From Oncomelania hupensis (taxonomy: Eukaryota; Mollusca; Gastropoda; Littorinimorpha; Pomatiopsidae), in contig CM072511.1 in NCBI GenBank assembly GCA_036898135.1, forward strand, positions 26,471,564-26,535,563: a stretch of DNA of 64,000 nucleotides. The letters run 5' to 3'. A program made the position numbers and the translations under genes. Below are positions 33,227 through 44,387 of this stretch, in pieces (the first letter of the stretch is position 1; every line of letters starts with the position of its first letter). The notes under the pieces are model-generated. The model made no database searches and was not told where the DNA came from. It saw only the letters and a list, made by a program, of their open reading frames with translations.

Positions 33227-34162
33227 AGTACATTTGTATCGCGCGGTACCTCGCAAACGGTAAGGAAAGCGAGCTCGCCGCGCTTGACAACACACTTGCA
33301 ATCACACACACACACAATACAACAGCAGCACCAACAGACTAATAATATAATGGTAACAATGATAACAATAATAATAACAATACTACTACAACATTACTAA
33401 TAATAATAACAACAGGAAGGATACAAAACCAAGCTTCGTGATGATCTAGGGGAACAAAATTAGTGAGGATAATGATAACAACAAGAACGACAATACAACC
33501 GGATTAACTAATTGATAAAATCTCTGGTCACAGTTGAGTAGAAAATACACGTGCACTGCTGGTCGCAAACAGAGTTGCGCCCCCCTACCCCTCCCCCCCT
33601 CTTCGTCTACCCCTCTCCCCTCCCCCCTCTTCGTTACCTTGGCCTTTTCTGGTTCTAATTAAGGAAAGTCTGGCATCCAGGTATAGCTGGATGGGCTGGA
33701 GTCATATTATATATTGTTGTACGATGTTTCGTCTCTCGCGTTCCCTAATGATGTTGGCTAACCTTTTTGCAAAGCCTCATGGTCAATCCTTACCCTACCT
33801 GGTTTTAAGATCTCGAAAGATGTCAATTCTGCCATGACACAGCCTTGCAGTTGACTGAACACAGATGACACAGCTGACTGAACAGGTGAACGCGGATTGT
33901 GTACGAGGAGGCAAAGCTAAAATTCTAATCTGTTCACACGTATCTTGTGAAATCAAGGTGAATCCCATCCTTCATTGGCGGCCCTCACCCGGAGTTCATC
34001 AGTCATACTGAGTATCAGACTGTGGAGATTCACAACTCGGTGAAATAGACCATTGGCTGTAGTCAGCCGTATACCACCTCAGCAGTCACCTATACTCAGT
34101 GTGGCCCCTTATTCTTTCGACACCTAATCCTCCGTCTATTTATCTGTCTCCCTCCCTTCCCC

Positions 34163-34205
<43 letters not shown>

Positions 34206-34226
34206 GCCTGTCTGTCTGTCTCTCTT
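33225..34226. other. Anonymous interval
   Basis: No exon or element ends were recognised. A CT array lies at 34168-34200. Confidence 0.5.
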
Positions 34227-34390
34227 GGCGGCAGAGATAGCTCAGTGGTCAGAGCGCACGACTTGTGTGAGTGCGTCTTGGGCGACGTAATTTCGAATCC
34301 TGACTTAAGCAAACTAGTGTGTGATTGCTGGATATTACAGGCCAGCGCCTTAAGAAGCTCTCTGAGCTTGTAAGTGCGCTATATAAGAGA
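34227..34390 (+). mobile_element. SINE family B, full-length copy
   Basis: A tRNA-like head GGCGGCAGAGATAGCTCAGT with A box and a B-box-like TTTCGAATCCT near 34290. Then come GTGTGATTGCTGGATATTAC, GGCCAGCGCCTTAAGAAGCT and the 3' end GCGCTATATAAGAGA. Other copies are at 29643-29745 (-) and 63579-63741 (-). Confidence 0.75.
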
Positions 34391-34609
34391 AATCTCTTTC
34401 TTCCTTTTTTTTCTCTTTTTGTATCTCTCATATAATCAGGACATATAAAAAATTTATTCATTCTGATCTTCCCTCTGCACCGATAATATAGTATATTTAC
34501 TCATATTTGTAATCCATTTCCATTGTTACATGCGTATTTATTGATGCGAAGATTGACGACCTCACCTTGATCTGTAACAAGATCTGGCAGAGTTAGGAAT
34601 GGCCTACAT

Positions 34610-35535
34610 ACGGACCCAGTCGCTTGTCAACACTCTTCCCAAAATGAGTGTCAAAACTATCGCACCAATTTGAATGTACCATTAGCCTCATCAGCCATCC
34701 CATCAAAGTCCTCCTGAAAATAATATTCAACAGGTTGAAACCCCAAGCTGAACAAATCATAGCTGGAGAACAAGCAGGGCGAAGTATTACTAAACGGATT
34801 TTCAACCTCAGAATAATCTGTAAGAAATACCTACAGCACCAACAACATCTATATCATGTGTTTGTAGACTTCCAGAAAGCGTTTGACCGAGTCTGGCATG
34901 CAGCTCTGTTGACATTCATGAGAGTATACAACATCAACCCCAACATTATTAAAATCATCAAAAGCCTGCATGACAAGGCTACCAGTGCAGTCCTCCACAA
35001 CAGCGCCATCGGGAACTGGTTCAGAACAACCATCGGCGTGTGTCAAGGATGCATAGTCTCTCCAGCACTCTTCTAGAGCGCATCATATCAGATGCCCTTG
35101 CAGATCAGCATAAACGGTAGGAGTTTTATGGATGACATTGACTGGCTGGAGAGGACGACGTCCAACAGATCATAAGTCATAAGTCATAAGTCATAAGTCA
35201 TAAGTCATAAGCTTTCATCATCACACAAGCCATTGGACAACACGATGAAATGCTCACAGTGGTGAAGAAACGGAAACTCCGATAGTGTGGCCACATCACC
35301 AGAGCATCAGGCCTTGCAAAGACCGTCCTGCAAGGCACGGTGCAAGGAGGCAGAAGAATGAGGAGACTGCAAAAGAGTTGGAAAACAACATTCGAGAATG
35401 GACTGGCTTGACACTGAGTGAAGCCATGAGGACTGCTGAGGACAGAGAAAGATGGAGTACACTGGTTAAACGATCATCTGTGGTGCCCCAACGACTTTTG
35501 AGTTACGGATTGGATAGGATAGGATTTATTTATTT
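34610..35535 (+). pseudogene. LINE fragment: reverse transcriptase and C-terminal segment
   Basis: The open frame at 34648-35076 encodes non-LTR reverse transcriptase blocks: SLISHPIKVLLKII, EQAGRSITKRIFNLR, the catalytic-Asp block FVDFQKAFDRVWH, and a GVCQGCIVSPALF block. Sequence after 35076 is deleted to a CATAAGT tandem repeat at 35171-35211. It then resumes with the C-terminal segment (VVKKRKL-like) and a SSVVPQR end at about 35480, and a GGATAGGAT tail. Several frameshifts make it dead. Confidence 0.8.
35171..35211. repeat. CATAAGT tandem repeat
   Basis: A 7 bp unit repeated almost six times, at the internal deletion point of the LINE fragment. Confidence 0.9.
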
Positions 35536-35927
35536 ATTTGTTTGTTTATTTATATTATTTATTTAATTTTGTTTCTTTATTTTTTTTCTATCTATGTTTT
35601 TTTTTCTCTATATTATTGTGTATTTTATGGCAAAATGTAACACTGTTTTTAAATAATATAAATTCTTTGCTAATTTAATTTTATTTAATTATTAATTTTA
35701 CTATCTCTTAACTTATTTTTGGGAATTTATTTTGCCTTCATAGATGTAAATGCCCGCGAACGCACCTGTCACGTACTCCTTCACCCCCCCCCCCCCCCCC
35801 ACCCGTTAAAAAAAATATTTATTTATGTATTTATTTTTATTTTACACTAGTTTATTTCCAGAAGACCATGCAACTGCGGGTTAGAGCTAACCACTAAAAC
35901 AAATATTAATGTTTTAAAGTTGAAAAC

Positions 35928-36006
<79 letters not shown>

Positions 36007-36037
36007 GTTCGTTCGTTAAGTAGTTATAGCCCTAGAC

Positions 36038-36088
<51 letters not shown>

Positions 36089-37344
36089 ACTCTCGCTCGT
36101 TCTCTTTCTCTCTTAGACATCCATCTTAAATAACAGTTTCATTACTTTTCCGATCCATGTTTTAGAAAACGTTTAGGCGGTTCTTGTAAACATGAGGTTT
36201 GACACCTCTCTCAGCCAATCAAAACCCTTGTTACAGTTGAACACACTGTTTACCATTTAGTTTTTGCCAAAACGTTAGAGTTGATGTCGCCTTTCCGATT
36301 GCCCTGCGACTTTTATCAGCAAAATTTACAAAAAGATCTGTCATACCGCATCATTGTGAGCAATTGACCAGAAATACGTACTTAATGGGGGTTTGTCAGG
36401 TGACTTTGAGTGACAGATAATTTATTCACAAAGCAAACAGTCCCTGCCCTCGGCTACGCCCTTCAGCTTGGATTGGATAGCTGACTGTGCATACTAAATA
36501 CAAGCACGTGGTTCAAGAGGCATAGGAAATTAGCTCACGTGGGGTCGCTTCACACCTTGGGATCGCAGTGACTGAGAGAGTGGTGTACTGTAATCCAGTC
36601 CGCGCTGAACTCGATGTGGATGATGTTGTAGTTGTTGCTGGTGGTGGTGGTGGTGACGTGTGTGAGTGAGAGCCTAACGGCGGTTTTTAGTACAGGGTGC
36701 TGTTTGATGGAGCATTGAGTCGTTGCGCTCATTGTCAATCAAACAACACAGGCAGCAATCTTGGCCAGTTCATTCTCTACCATTTTGCAATCTACATTCG
36801 TTATGGAGCTTTTGATGTGTATGCCTGCGGCACTTTATTCTGTTTCTATCAACAACAAAAAAGTAGTGACCGGAAGTTGCACGTTGTGCACAGTGATATC
36901 ATTACCATTCTTAGACTTTCATAAATGAAAACAACTATCTAGTTCACGTTCGCCTTAAGTTGTTCGGTCTAAAACAACAATTATAATAATTAAAACTCGT
37001 ATCCTCTCTTACTGATTGTTTGTATAACACTTGAACACTAGTTTCTCACACTAATATAAAGTTTATTTGGTCCTTTCCGGTCTAGAGTTTATTTCCACTT
37101 ACTTCTCGGTGCGTTCGTTTCAGTTTGAGGCAGTCACCAAGTGTTACGTTAGTGTTTGCTAATTGAAATAACAAGCAGCGAAGCTAATTTATCAATCTTC
37201 TCCGACATCACAGAGAACTGGTGATTTACCCGCGGGCCAGGGTTACTGTTAATGGAACGTTTTCAACGTTCCGCTAACAGACCGTTAGTCTGTAGAAAAG
37301 TTTAAACCCATCCCCAACCTTTTCTGTCAGTTTTAAGATCCAAT
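35536..37344. other. Anonymous interval
   Basis: AT-rich, with a C run at about 35786-35802 and two long CT arrays (35934-36004 and 36041-36082). No gene was recognised. Confidence 0.5.
35934..36082. repeat. Two CT arrays
   Basis: CT dinucleotides at 35934-36004 and 36041-36082. Confidence 0.95.
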
Positions 37345-37757
37345 TTAAAGACCTTCAAAGACAAGGAAGAATACAAAGCATGGAAATGAGGTGCTACAGA
37401 AGACTTTTTGGGCATTTACTATACCCAGCACATCACCAACAACGAAGTCCGGCAGGACTCCGCCATTGGACAACACGATGACATGTTCACAGTGGTGAAG
37501 AAACGGAAACTCCGATGGTATGGCCGCGTCACCATAGCATCAGGTCTTGCAAAGACCATCCTGCAAGGCACGGAGCATGGAGGCAGTAGAGGAGGGAGAC
37601 ATTAAAAGAGATGGGAGGACAACATTCGAGAATGGACTGGCTTGACACTGAGCGAAGCCATGACGGTTGCTGATGACAGAGAAAGATGGAGTACGCTGGT
37701 TAAACGATCATCGATGGTGCCCCAACGACCTTCGAGTTACAGGATAAGATAGGATTA
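37345..37757 (+). mobile_element. LINE 3' fragment, GGATA-tail family
   Basis: The sequence starts near IQSMEMRCYRRL, passes VVKKRKLRWYGRV and a frameshifted WEDN..EWTGLTLSEA segment, and ends VPQRPSSY followed by GGATAAGATAGGAT. It is 5' truncated. Confidence 0.7.
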
Positions 37758-38108
37758 AAGACCTTAGCATTGCAGACGCAGTGAATTAACGTAATACATT
37801 TAATGACACAGGCTGGTCAATAGTCTTGAGGACGTACAACTTCCACGTCGGGAGAAAATTAAGTCTTCGTGTTCAACTGAAAAACGAAGAAAACAGTGGG
37901 TTATAATTAATCCGTTAAGCCATAGTCAGTCAAAGTCATTGGAATTGTTTCATTATAATTTATAGCCCGTTCAGTAGGTCTTAATCTCATTTGCCCAGTG
38001 TCTCCCCGCTAATTTTAAGAATTGTTGTAAAAACAACACACACAAGAACCATAACTATTTCTTTATTAGCATAATGATTGTGTGAACAAAAGTAGGCTTG
38101 TAGAAACT

Positions 38109-38146
38109 ACATTACATGGTTATTGCTTTAGGTCCAACGGACTCTA
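38109..38146 (-). repeat. Dispersed repeat D, short 3' fragment
   Basis: The minus strand reads AGTCCGTTGGACCTAAAGCA and then ATAACCATGTAATGT, the extreme 3' end of repeat D. Its extreme 5' truncation suggests retroposition. Confidence 0.55.
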
Positions 38147-38234
38147 AATTGCAGAAACTAATTTGTAACCGCTCTGTAGTCCGTCACCTTAATTCATTAG
38201 GTTTATTGAGTGTAACTGTTACTGATGCCAACTC

Positions 38235-38351
38235 TCTCCAACACTCGACATCTTCCTAGAGCGCATCATGTCATGTGCCCTTGCAGATTATGAAGGTACA
38301 GTCAGCCTATGGGGTAGAGCAATCTCCAACCTGTCGCAAGAGGACCAGTTT
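38235..38351 (+). mobile_element. LINE reverse transcriptase fragment
   Basis: One frame reads IFLERIMSCALADYEGTVSL, the segment of LINE RT that follows the SPALF block. It is cut by SINE C at 38362. Confidence 0.6.
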
Positions 38352-38361
38352 AACACAGCAC

Positions 38362-38555
38362 GTTTGTATGTAGATTATAGTCACACGACACTTTCGCATA
38401 TAGGTGACTACTGGACCGATTTATACTGACACCAGCGGGCCAGTTGTTGGTAAAGGGGAAAATAATATGATCACACGTTGACCAATCCGGGATTCGAACC
38501 AGCGACCTTTCGGTTACTAGCAAGACGCTCTTACCAACTGAGCTACCCGGCCCCC
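38362..38555 (-). mobile_element. SINE family C, uninterrupted full-length copy
   Basis: 194 bp bounded by AACACAGCAC on both sides (38352-38361 and 38556-38565), a perfect 10 bp target duplication. On the minus strand the head is CCGGGTAGCTCAGTTGG, the B box GGTTCGAATCCC, and the body and 3' end match 29890-30355 without its two internal insertions. It interrupts a LINE fragment. Confidence 0.88.
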
Positions 38556-38892
38556 AACACAGCACTACGGCTTCTCGTCTTATATAGTCAGCCTGTAGCC
38601 TTTGTAAATTAATGTCGTTGTACAGCAGACGACGTAAGTCAATTGTGGGCTAAGCATATGTATGCTGACCGTGGCTCAGGTAGGCAGTGACCTCATTCTG
38701 CTGACGTTTAGCCAGTTACATCCACCCACGCCAGAGGGAGCCTCTTGTAGTTTAGATTTCCCGGGCTTCCGGCTGACCACAGGGCTAGATAGTCATTCTG
38801 TGCCTGACGCTCATGGGAGAAGGAGCTACGCTCTGATAGATCTCTCTACCTGAAGACTAAAGGAGGGACTGGTGAAATTCAACCTAGTTAGC

Positions 38893-40416
38893 TGTCACGT
38901 GGGGTTTATGGGCTCTGCACAATGGAATTATGGACCCTCACGTTTATTCGGTGGGAACTGCTAGTAAGTCACCCTATGAATTACTTTAATAAATTTATTT
39001 GTTTAGCTCGTTCTGTGTTAAGGTTGGGGTACAGAAATAGATAGGAAAATGGTAAAAGATTACTGTCACACTAGCTTTCACACGGCTATGAATCATATGT
39101 AGTCCAGCCACTTGATAACAGTTAAAATCACACATTTATTTCTTCTACTCAATACAAGATTCTCTAAGTACTAATCTAACTTAAAAAGTCTCAGTTACTG
39201 CTAATAGTTCGATCGCTGATAGTCTATGCAGCTGTTATATCTTCATCGGGCACTTGCTATAAGTTCTCATGTAGATTTGGACTACTGTGGTCCGTTTTAC
39301 AGTTTCTGAAGAGTTGGACTACTGTGGTCCTGTTATGATCAGTTTAAGTGCACCTTCGGCGATTACACTTAACTTTCTGATGGTGCGGTCGAAGTCCTTC
39401 TGTGAGGTAGCTTCTGGTACACCTGTGTCGTTGTGTAGTTGGGTTCCCTTGCCACGCTGTGGGGTCTGACAGGGTGTTTTTCAAGGTAGCTCTTTCCGAC
39501 TTGTGTGGTAGAGTCTCCTCAACCAACTTGTCGTTTCTGTGGAGTGGGGCACACAGGATAGCTCGGGATAGCTCGCCTGCTCGTCTGTAATATAAGAGAC
39601 GAAATTCTGCACAACCCTGAATAATCGGTTTGTGCAGAGCGTCTCACTGAAAGCCGAAGTAGCCCTCAGTGATAGCTCCACATCTCTATACATAAGCGAC
39701 GAACATTCTGCTACTTCCGGGGTCCACTGGAATCTCACTCTAAATTCCTATACATACATAAATATCAATCGTGGCTAACTATACACATACAGAATTAATA
39801 ATATTATAAACATTCAGTGGTACAGCCACTGGTCTGCAAACATACATATAAGTTAAACAACAGTGGTTCCGTACGGTATACAACATGGCGGCGCAACCGG
39901 TCGTGTTTCGCCTCGTGGTAGGCTCTTCCACGTGGTCCCGCAAATTCGGATTAACAATTCACATTTATGCATAGCAAATTCCACAAACATAATTTCAACA
40001 ATAATATAAATATATCACGATGAAACAGAAGGGTGTTCATTTACCTGTCTGACAAGTTCAGGCCCGTGTTGACTAAATAGAATTCTGAGATTCTAAGTCC
40101 TGCTTCCTGGTCTATGAGTGAAGATAGTTCTCTGCTAGCTAAGGAGATGTTACTTCTTCCTCGTCTCACACACGACTGATTCAAACTGTGTTAGGGTCTG
40201 ACACAGTCAAACTGGCTCCAACCGCTTTGCCTAAGCTCTCATTGGGTAAAATATTTACGACTCTCGCACACAGTGCTGATTAACTACGCAGCGTGGGTCG
40301 GGCTCGCGCTGTGTACTTTTATTGCTGCTGTGTTATATACTGACTCTCTACTATTACAAAAACTACACAAGGCTGAATAGTCAATGAGCAGAGTTAAAAC
40401 TAGCCAGTTCATGACA
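38893..40416 (-). repeat. G2 3' LTR (left)
   Basis: It starts TGTCACGTGGGG and ends TTCATGACA. In element orientation it is preceded by a purine tract (plus-strand GGCTCCCTCAACTG at 40417). It matches 45426-46951 closely and G1 LTRs less closely. Confidence 0.92.
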
Positions 40417-40583
40417 GGCTCCCTCAACTGAAAAAAGGCGATGACTACTGGATTCGACCTTTTTCTACTACAGGGCCTAGTTTAACACTGCACTATCCTA
40501 GGTTCCTATTTACAAACTAAGTAAGTTGCTCTACCTGAGCTGCAATGCTGTGCCAGGTAGCTATGGGCACTAGTGACAGGGTT

Positions 40584-43500
40584 TTACTGGACGGGGACGA
40601 ATTCTGGTGCTGTGGACCTTAGTTGTGTTGGGTGGGCGACAGCTGCTGTGTCCTCCACGAGATGGCGACTGAGGTAGTCGGCTCCGTGGTTCTCTTTGCC
40701 GGGGATGTACTCGATTTGGAATGAGTATGCCTGAAGGGTGAGTGCCCATCTCATCAGGCGAGAGTTCAAAGACTTGGAGGCTGCCAGGAACGATAGTGGT
40801 TGGTTGTCCACCTGAACTGTGAAGTGGGTCCCATACAGGTAGAGTTGGAATTTCTGTATGGCCCAGACTAGTCCAAGACATTCTTTCTCCGACGTGGCGT
40901 AGTGGGTCTCGGCGGGTCTCAATTTTCTGCTGGCGTAGGCGACAGGGAATAGCGTCTCCGCATTCTTGGGGTCGCGCTGTAGCAGTACTGCTCCGAGGCC
41001 TAAGTCGCTTGCGTCGGTGCGAAGAACGAATGGCTGAGTCAAATCGGGTAGGTGGAGTACTGGCGCCGATGTCATTCTGTCCTTGAGTGTTTGGAAGGCT
41101 GTCTCACATTCCGCTGTCCAAACTACTTTGTCCGGGGCGATTTTCCGGGTTCCATTTGTCAGTGGTACGGCGATGCTGTTGTAGTTGGGGATGAACTTCT
41201 GGTAGAAGCCGCAGAGTCCTAGAAATGACTGCACTTCCTTCTTTGTCTTGGGCCTAGGAGCGTCGAGTAGGCGTTTCACTGTCTTCTCTACCGGTCGCAG
41301 GCTTCCTTGACTGATGGTGTGTCCCAGAAATTCTAGCTCGGTGAATCCAATCTGACATTTGGTGGGTCTTGCCGTCAATCCGGTGTCTCTGAGGCGGGCG
41401 AGTAGTTGCTGTAGGAGCGTGACATGTTCCTCCCACGTAGGTGTAGCGATGAGGATGTCGTCCATAAACGAATGTAGGTGCTCGCTGCTCAGGGGTGCCA
41501 GGAGTTTTTGCATCATGGCGCTGAAGATGCTGGGTGCGTTGTGGAGTCCGAATGGAAGCACGTTGAATTCGAAGTGTCCTTCCATAGTGCTGAAAGCTAG
41601 GTACTTTCGGACTTGTGGTTGTACTGGTATCTGATAGTATCCTTTGCTGAGGTCGATGCGTGAGAAGTACTTCGCTCGCTGTAGCTTGGCAAATAGGTCG
41701 GTCTGGTCCGGGAGTGGCTCTGGCTGGAACTGCGTTACAGCATTCAGGAGTCTGAAGTCGATGCACAGTCGATGCTCTCCGTTGGGTTTTCGCAACAATA
41801 CCGTGCCTGCGCTGTAGGGTGAAGTAGACTCTGAGATGATTCCGGCTGCCAGTAAGGTGTCTATCTCTTCCTTGATGGCTCGCTGCTGTGACAGTGGCAT
41901 CGGGTAGAGCTTCTGGCGGACGGGTGTTGGGTCGGTCACCGTTAAGGTTACTTCGACGAGGTCTGTCCTCCCTGGTCGGTCTGTTAGCACAGTCTGATGT
42001 TGTCGAATGACCTGTAGTACTTGCTGTTGCTGTTTAGCGGCTAGGTCTCCGTTGAGTATCACGTCTTTGTAGGTTTCTTTGGAGTGCAGGGGATACTCTA
42101 CTGCATTGGTCTCCATGCTTTCTCCTTCTTCCGCGATGGCGATGGCTAACAAGTTGTGAGTGCTGGGGGTCGCTGGTCTGTCCGTATACTTCTTGAGGAG
42201 ATTGATGTGGTGGTATCGGGCTCTCCCGTTCACCTCTACTTGGTAGACTGTCTTGGATTTCTTGGCAGTCACCCGGTACGGTCCTCTCCAAGCGATGTCC
42301 AGCTTGTTGGTTCCACTTGGAAGTAAGAGTAGCACTTGATCGCCGACTTGCAGTTCTCTGTCCTTCGCGTGGCGGTTGTAGTACTTCGCCTGACGGGCTC
42401 TTGCCTTCTTCAGTGCTTCACCAGCTTTCTTCCACGTTGCTTTGAGGGTTTCCTGCAGGTCTGCGACGTACTTGGTGGCACCTCTTGGTGTGTCGTCTAT
42501 CTTGGCCTCCGTCCAACTTCTGCGTAGGGCTTCTAGCGGTCCGGCTAGAGGTCTGCCGAATAGCAATGTTGACGGGGTGTAGCCTGTGGCTGCATGGGGC
42601 GTTTCTCTGTATGCGAAAAGTGCCGCATTCACGTAGGTGTCCCACGCTTCTGGATTGTCGTCGGCGACTTTCCTGAGTATGGTGAGAAGGGTTCCATTCA
42701 GTCTTTCTACTTGTCCGTTGCTGGCTGGGTGGTATGGTGGTGTGCGAATGTGATGAACTTGTATCAACTCGAACACGTCTTGCATCAGGCGGCCGGTGAA
42801 CTGAGATCCGTTGTCCGTTCTAATGCTGTCCGGGAATCCGACTCTGGTAAAGATGGCGATGAGTGCATCTGCAATCTTCTTGGTGTCGATCGCTGGCAAC
42901 GGGACTGCTTCGCACCACATCGTACATGCGTCGACGAGTGTGAGTAGAAATCTGTTCCGCTTCTTGGTCATGGGCAGTGGTCCTACTATGTCTACTGAGA
43001 CTTGCTGGAATGGTACGCCGACTACTACCGATGGTCCTAAGGTAACTGGTACGGTGTGATGTCGCGGGGAATATCGTTGACATTGGTGGCAAGATTTCAC
43101 GTAGCGCTTGACATCCTCCGTGATTCCTGGCCAATAGTAGTGTGCGCTGATTCTCTGCACTGTGGCTCCGATTCCCATGTGTCCGCTGAGTGGCATGCTG
43201 TGGCCTAATTCTAGTACTTGGGCTCGAAGGGTGGCTGGTAGTACTAGTTGGGTGTGATCTCCATCTCCTTGTCGATGTAGAACTCCCTCTTCCATGTAGA
43301 AGTCGCCCTTGTGCGGGGGTGTGTGCGCCTTGGGTAGCTTCTGGAAGCACTTCGCTATCGAGGTGTCTTCTTTCTGTGCTGTTTTGATCTCTTCGAGTCC
43401 TGGATTCGGAGCGAACTCGGGCTGGGGTGGTTGGGTTTTAGCTTGGGCCCTGGTTTGCACTGCAGCTATCTCTACAGTTTTAGGGGGCGTGCCTAAGAAC

Positions 43501-44321
43501 ACATACCTACAACCTAGCACTAGATCATACAGGGGTTTCTGTAAAACAGCTGCTTGGATTCGTCCTGTGACGTACCTACTCTCTACTTCTATCCAAGCTA
43601 TTGGGCAAGTAGTCGTCGGTTTCGTCAAGTCTGCTCCTTGTAAGTCGACTGTCTTGTCTGTCAAGTCCGCGCGCGATACCAGAGATTCGCTAACTATCGC
43701 GTCGTATGATAGACCTGTGTCATACAGACAGTTCGCTTCTTTTCCGTTGACCTTGACCGTGTCTGTCACCGATGGGTGATCTCCGATCGTGTGAGGCTTG
43801 TTACCGCTGCTTTGAGTTAGAACTCTGTGCGCTGGCCGGCTTTTGCGCTCTTCCCTACGTTGTGCGGCCAACTTGAAACATTCTGCGGTGGAGTGATTGT
43901 TTCTGTTGCAGAACGAACAATACCGTCTCTGTTCTGCGGGACCTCTTTTCCCGAGATCCGTGTTGGGTCCTTTATTTTGCCCAGGTCTGGGGTTATTCGG
44001 CTTATTCGCGGTGCGCTCTTCCCGGTTAGGGCTTCGTTTCTGTGCCTCTTTCCCGTTAGGCTTTAGGTCTCGTCTGAAGCTCTTGGCTTCTCCGTGTGCG
44101 GCCACGTACCTATCTGCGACCTTGACCAGATCTTCTAGTCTTTCCGCGCCCTGCTCTACTGAGAATGTCCTCAGCTCGGGGGTCATGGTTTCCCGTAGCT
44201 GTTCCCATACTAACAGTTCTGTCAGTCCATCATACGTCTTAGCCGTGGCTGACTGGCTAATCCACTTATCCAGCGTTGTGGACAACCGATCCGCGACTTG
44301 CGCATAGCTCTCTCCTTTCAA
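40584..44321 (-). CDS. G2 gag C-terminus-protease-integrase-RT-RNase H
   Basis: 1,245 codons, same phase as 44388-45062. CCHC knuckle from 43919; protease DTG at 43721; integrase zinc finger; integrase D,D,E at 42990-42992, 42813-42815 and 42705-42707. Reverse transcriptase follows: RLCIDFRLLN, FSRIDLSKGYYQI (Asp 41652-41654), LPFGLHNAP, and FMDD (catalytic Asp pair 41457-41462), then FLGH. RNase H has RTDAS (41013-41015), SEKEC, QVDNQ and GADYLSR. Integrase therefore precedes RT, the Gmr1 order, not the usual Ty3/gypsy order. All visible catalytic residues are present. Confidence 0.93.
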   Translation of the reverse strand: MKGESYAQVADRLSTTLDKWISQSATAKTYDGLTELLVWEQLRETMTPELRTFSVEQGAERLEDLVKVADRYVAAHGEAKSFRRDLKPNGKEAQKRSPNREERTANKPNNPRPGQNKGPNTDLGKRGPAEQRRYCSFCNRNNHSTAECFKLAAQRREERKSRPAHRVLTQSSGNKPHTIGDHPSVTDTVKVNGKEANCLYDTGLSYDAIVSESLVSRADLTDKTVDLQGADLTKPTTTCPIAWIEVESRYVTGRIQAAVLQKPLYDLVLGCRYVFLGTPPKTVEIAAVQTRAQAKTQPPQPEFAPNPGLEEIKTAQKEDTSIAKCFQKLPKAHTPPHKGDFYMEEGVLHRQGDGDHTQLVLPATLRAQVLELGHSMPLSGHMGIGATVQRISAHYYWPGITEDVKRYVKSCHQCQRYSPRHHTVPVTLGPSVVVGVPFQQVSVDIVGPLPMTKKRNRFLLTLVDACTMWCEAVPLPAIDTKKIADALIAIFTRVGFPDSIRTDNGSQFTGRLMQDVFELIQVHHIRTPPYHPASNGQVERLNGTLLTILRKVADDNPEAWDTYVNAALFAYRETPHAATGYTPSTLLFGRPLAGPLEALRRSWTEAKIDDTPRGATKYVADLQETLKATWKKAGEALKKARARQAKYYNRHAKDRELQVGDQVLLLLPSGTNKLDIAWRGPYRVTAKKSKTVYQVEVNGRARYHHINLLKKYTDRPATPSTHNLLAIAIAEEGESMETNAVEYPLHSKETYKDVILNGDLAAKQQQQVLQVIRQHQTVLTDRPGRTDLVEVTLTVTDPTPVRQKLYPMPLSQQRAIKEEIDTLLAAGIISESTSPYSAGTVLLRKPNGEHRLCIDFRLLNAVTQFQPEPLPDQTDLFAKLQRAKYFSRIDLSKGYYQIPVQPQVRKYLAFSTMEGHFEFNVLPFGLHNAPSIFSAMMQKLLAPLSSEHLHSFMDDILIATPTWEEHVTLLQQLLARLRDTGLTARPTKCQIGFTELEFLGHTISQGSLRPVEKTVKRLLDAPRPKTKKEVQSFLGLCGFYQKFIPNYNSIAVPLTNGTRKIAPDKVVWTAECETAFQTLKDRMTSAPVLHLPDLTQPFVLRTDASDLGLGAVLLQRDPKNAETLFPVAYASRKLRPAETHYATSEKECLGLVWAIQKFQLYLYGTHFTVQVDNQPLSFLAASKSLNSRLMRWALTLQAYSFQIEYIPGKENHGADYLSRHLVEDTAAVAHPTQLRSTAPEFVPVQ

Positions 44322-44387
44322 TCTCCGATTGGTGCGGAATTTTTGCCGGTAGCATTCTCCTGTTAGTTCGAATCCCGTTAGGAGTGC

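Noticed and set aside
33058..33317. Frames encoding Asp, Tyr, Ile or Met runs
   Set aside because: They arise from the ATC and AAT microsatellites.
34227..34300. tRNA gene
   Set aside because: It is the head of SINE family B; the sequence continues into a body shared with two other loci.
35171..35211. CRISPR-like array
   Set aside because: The 7 bp unit has no spacers; it is a simple tandem repeat in an animal genome.
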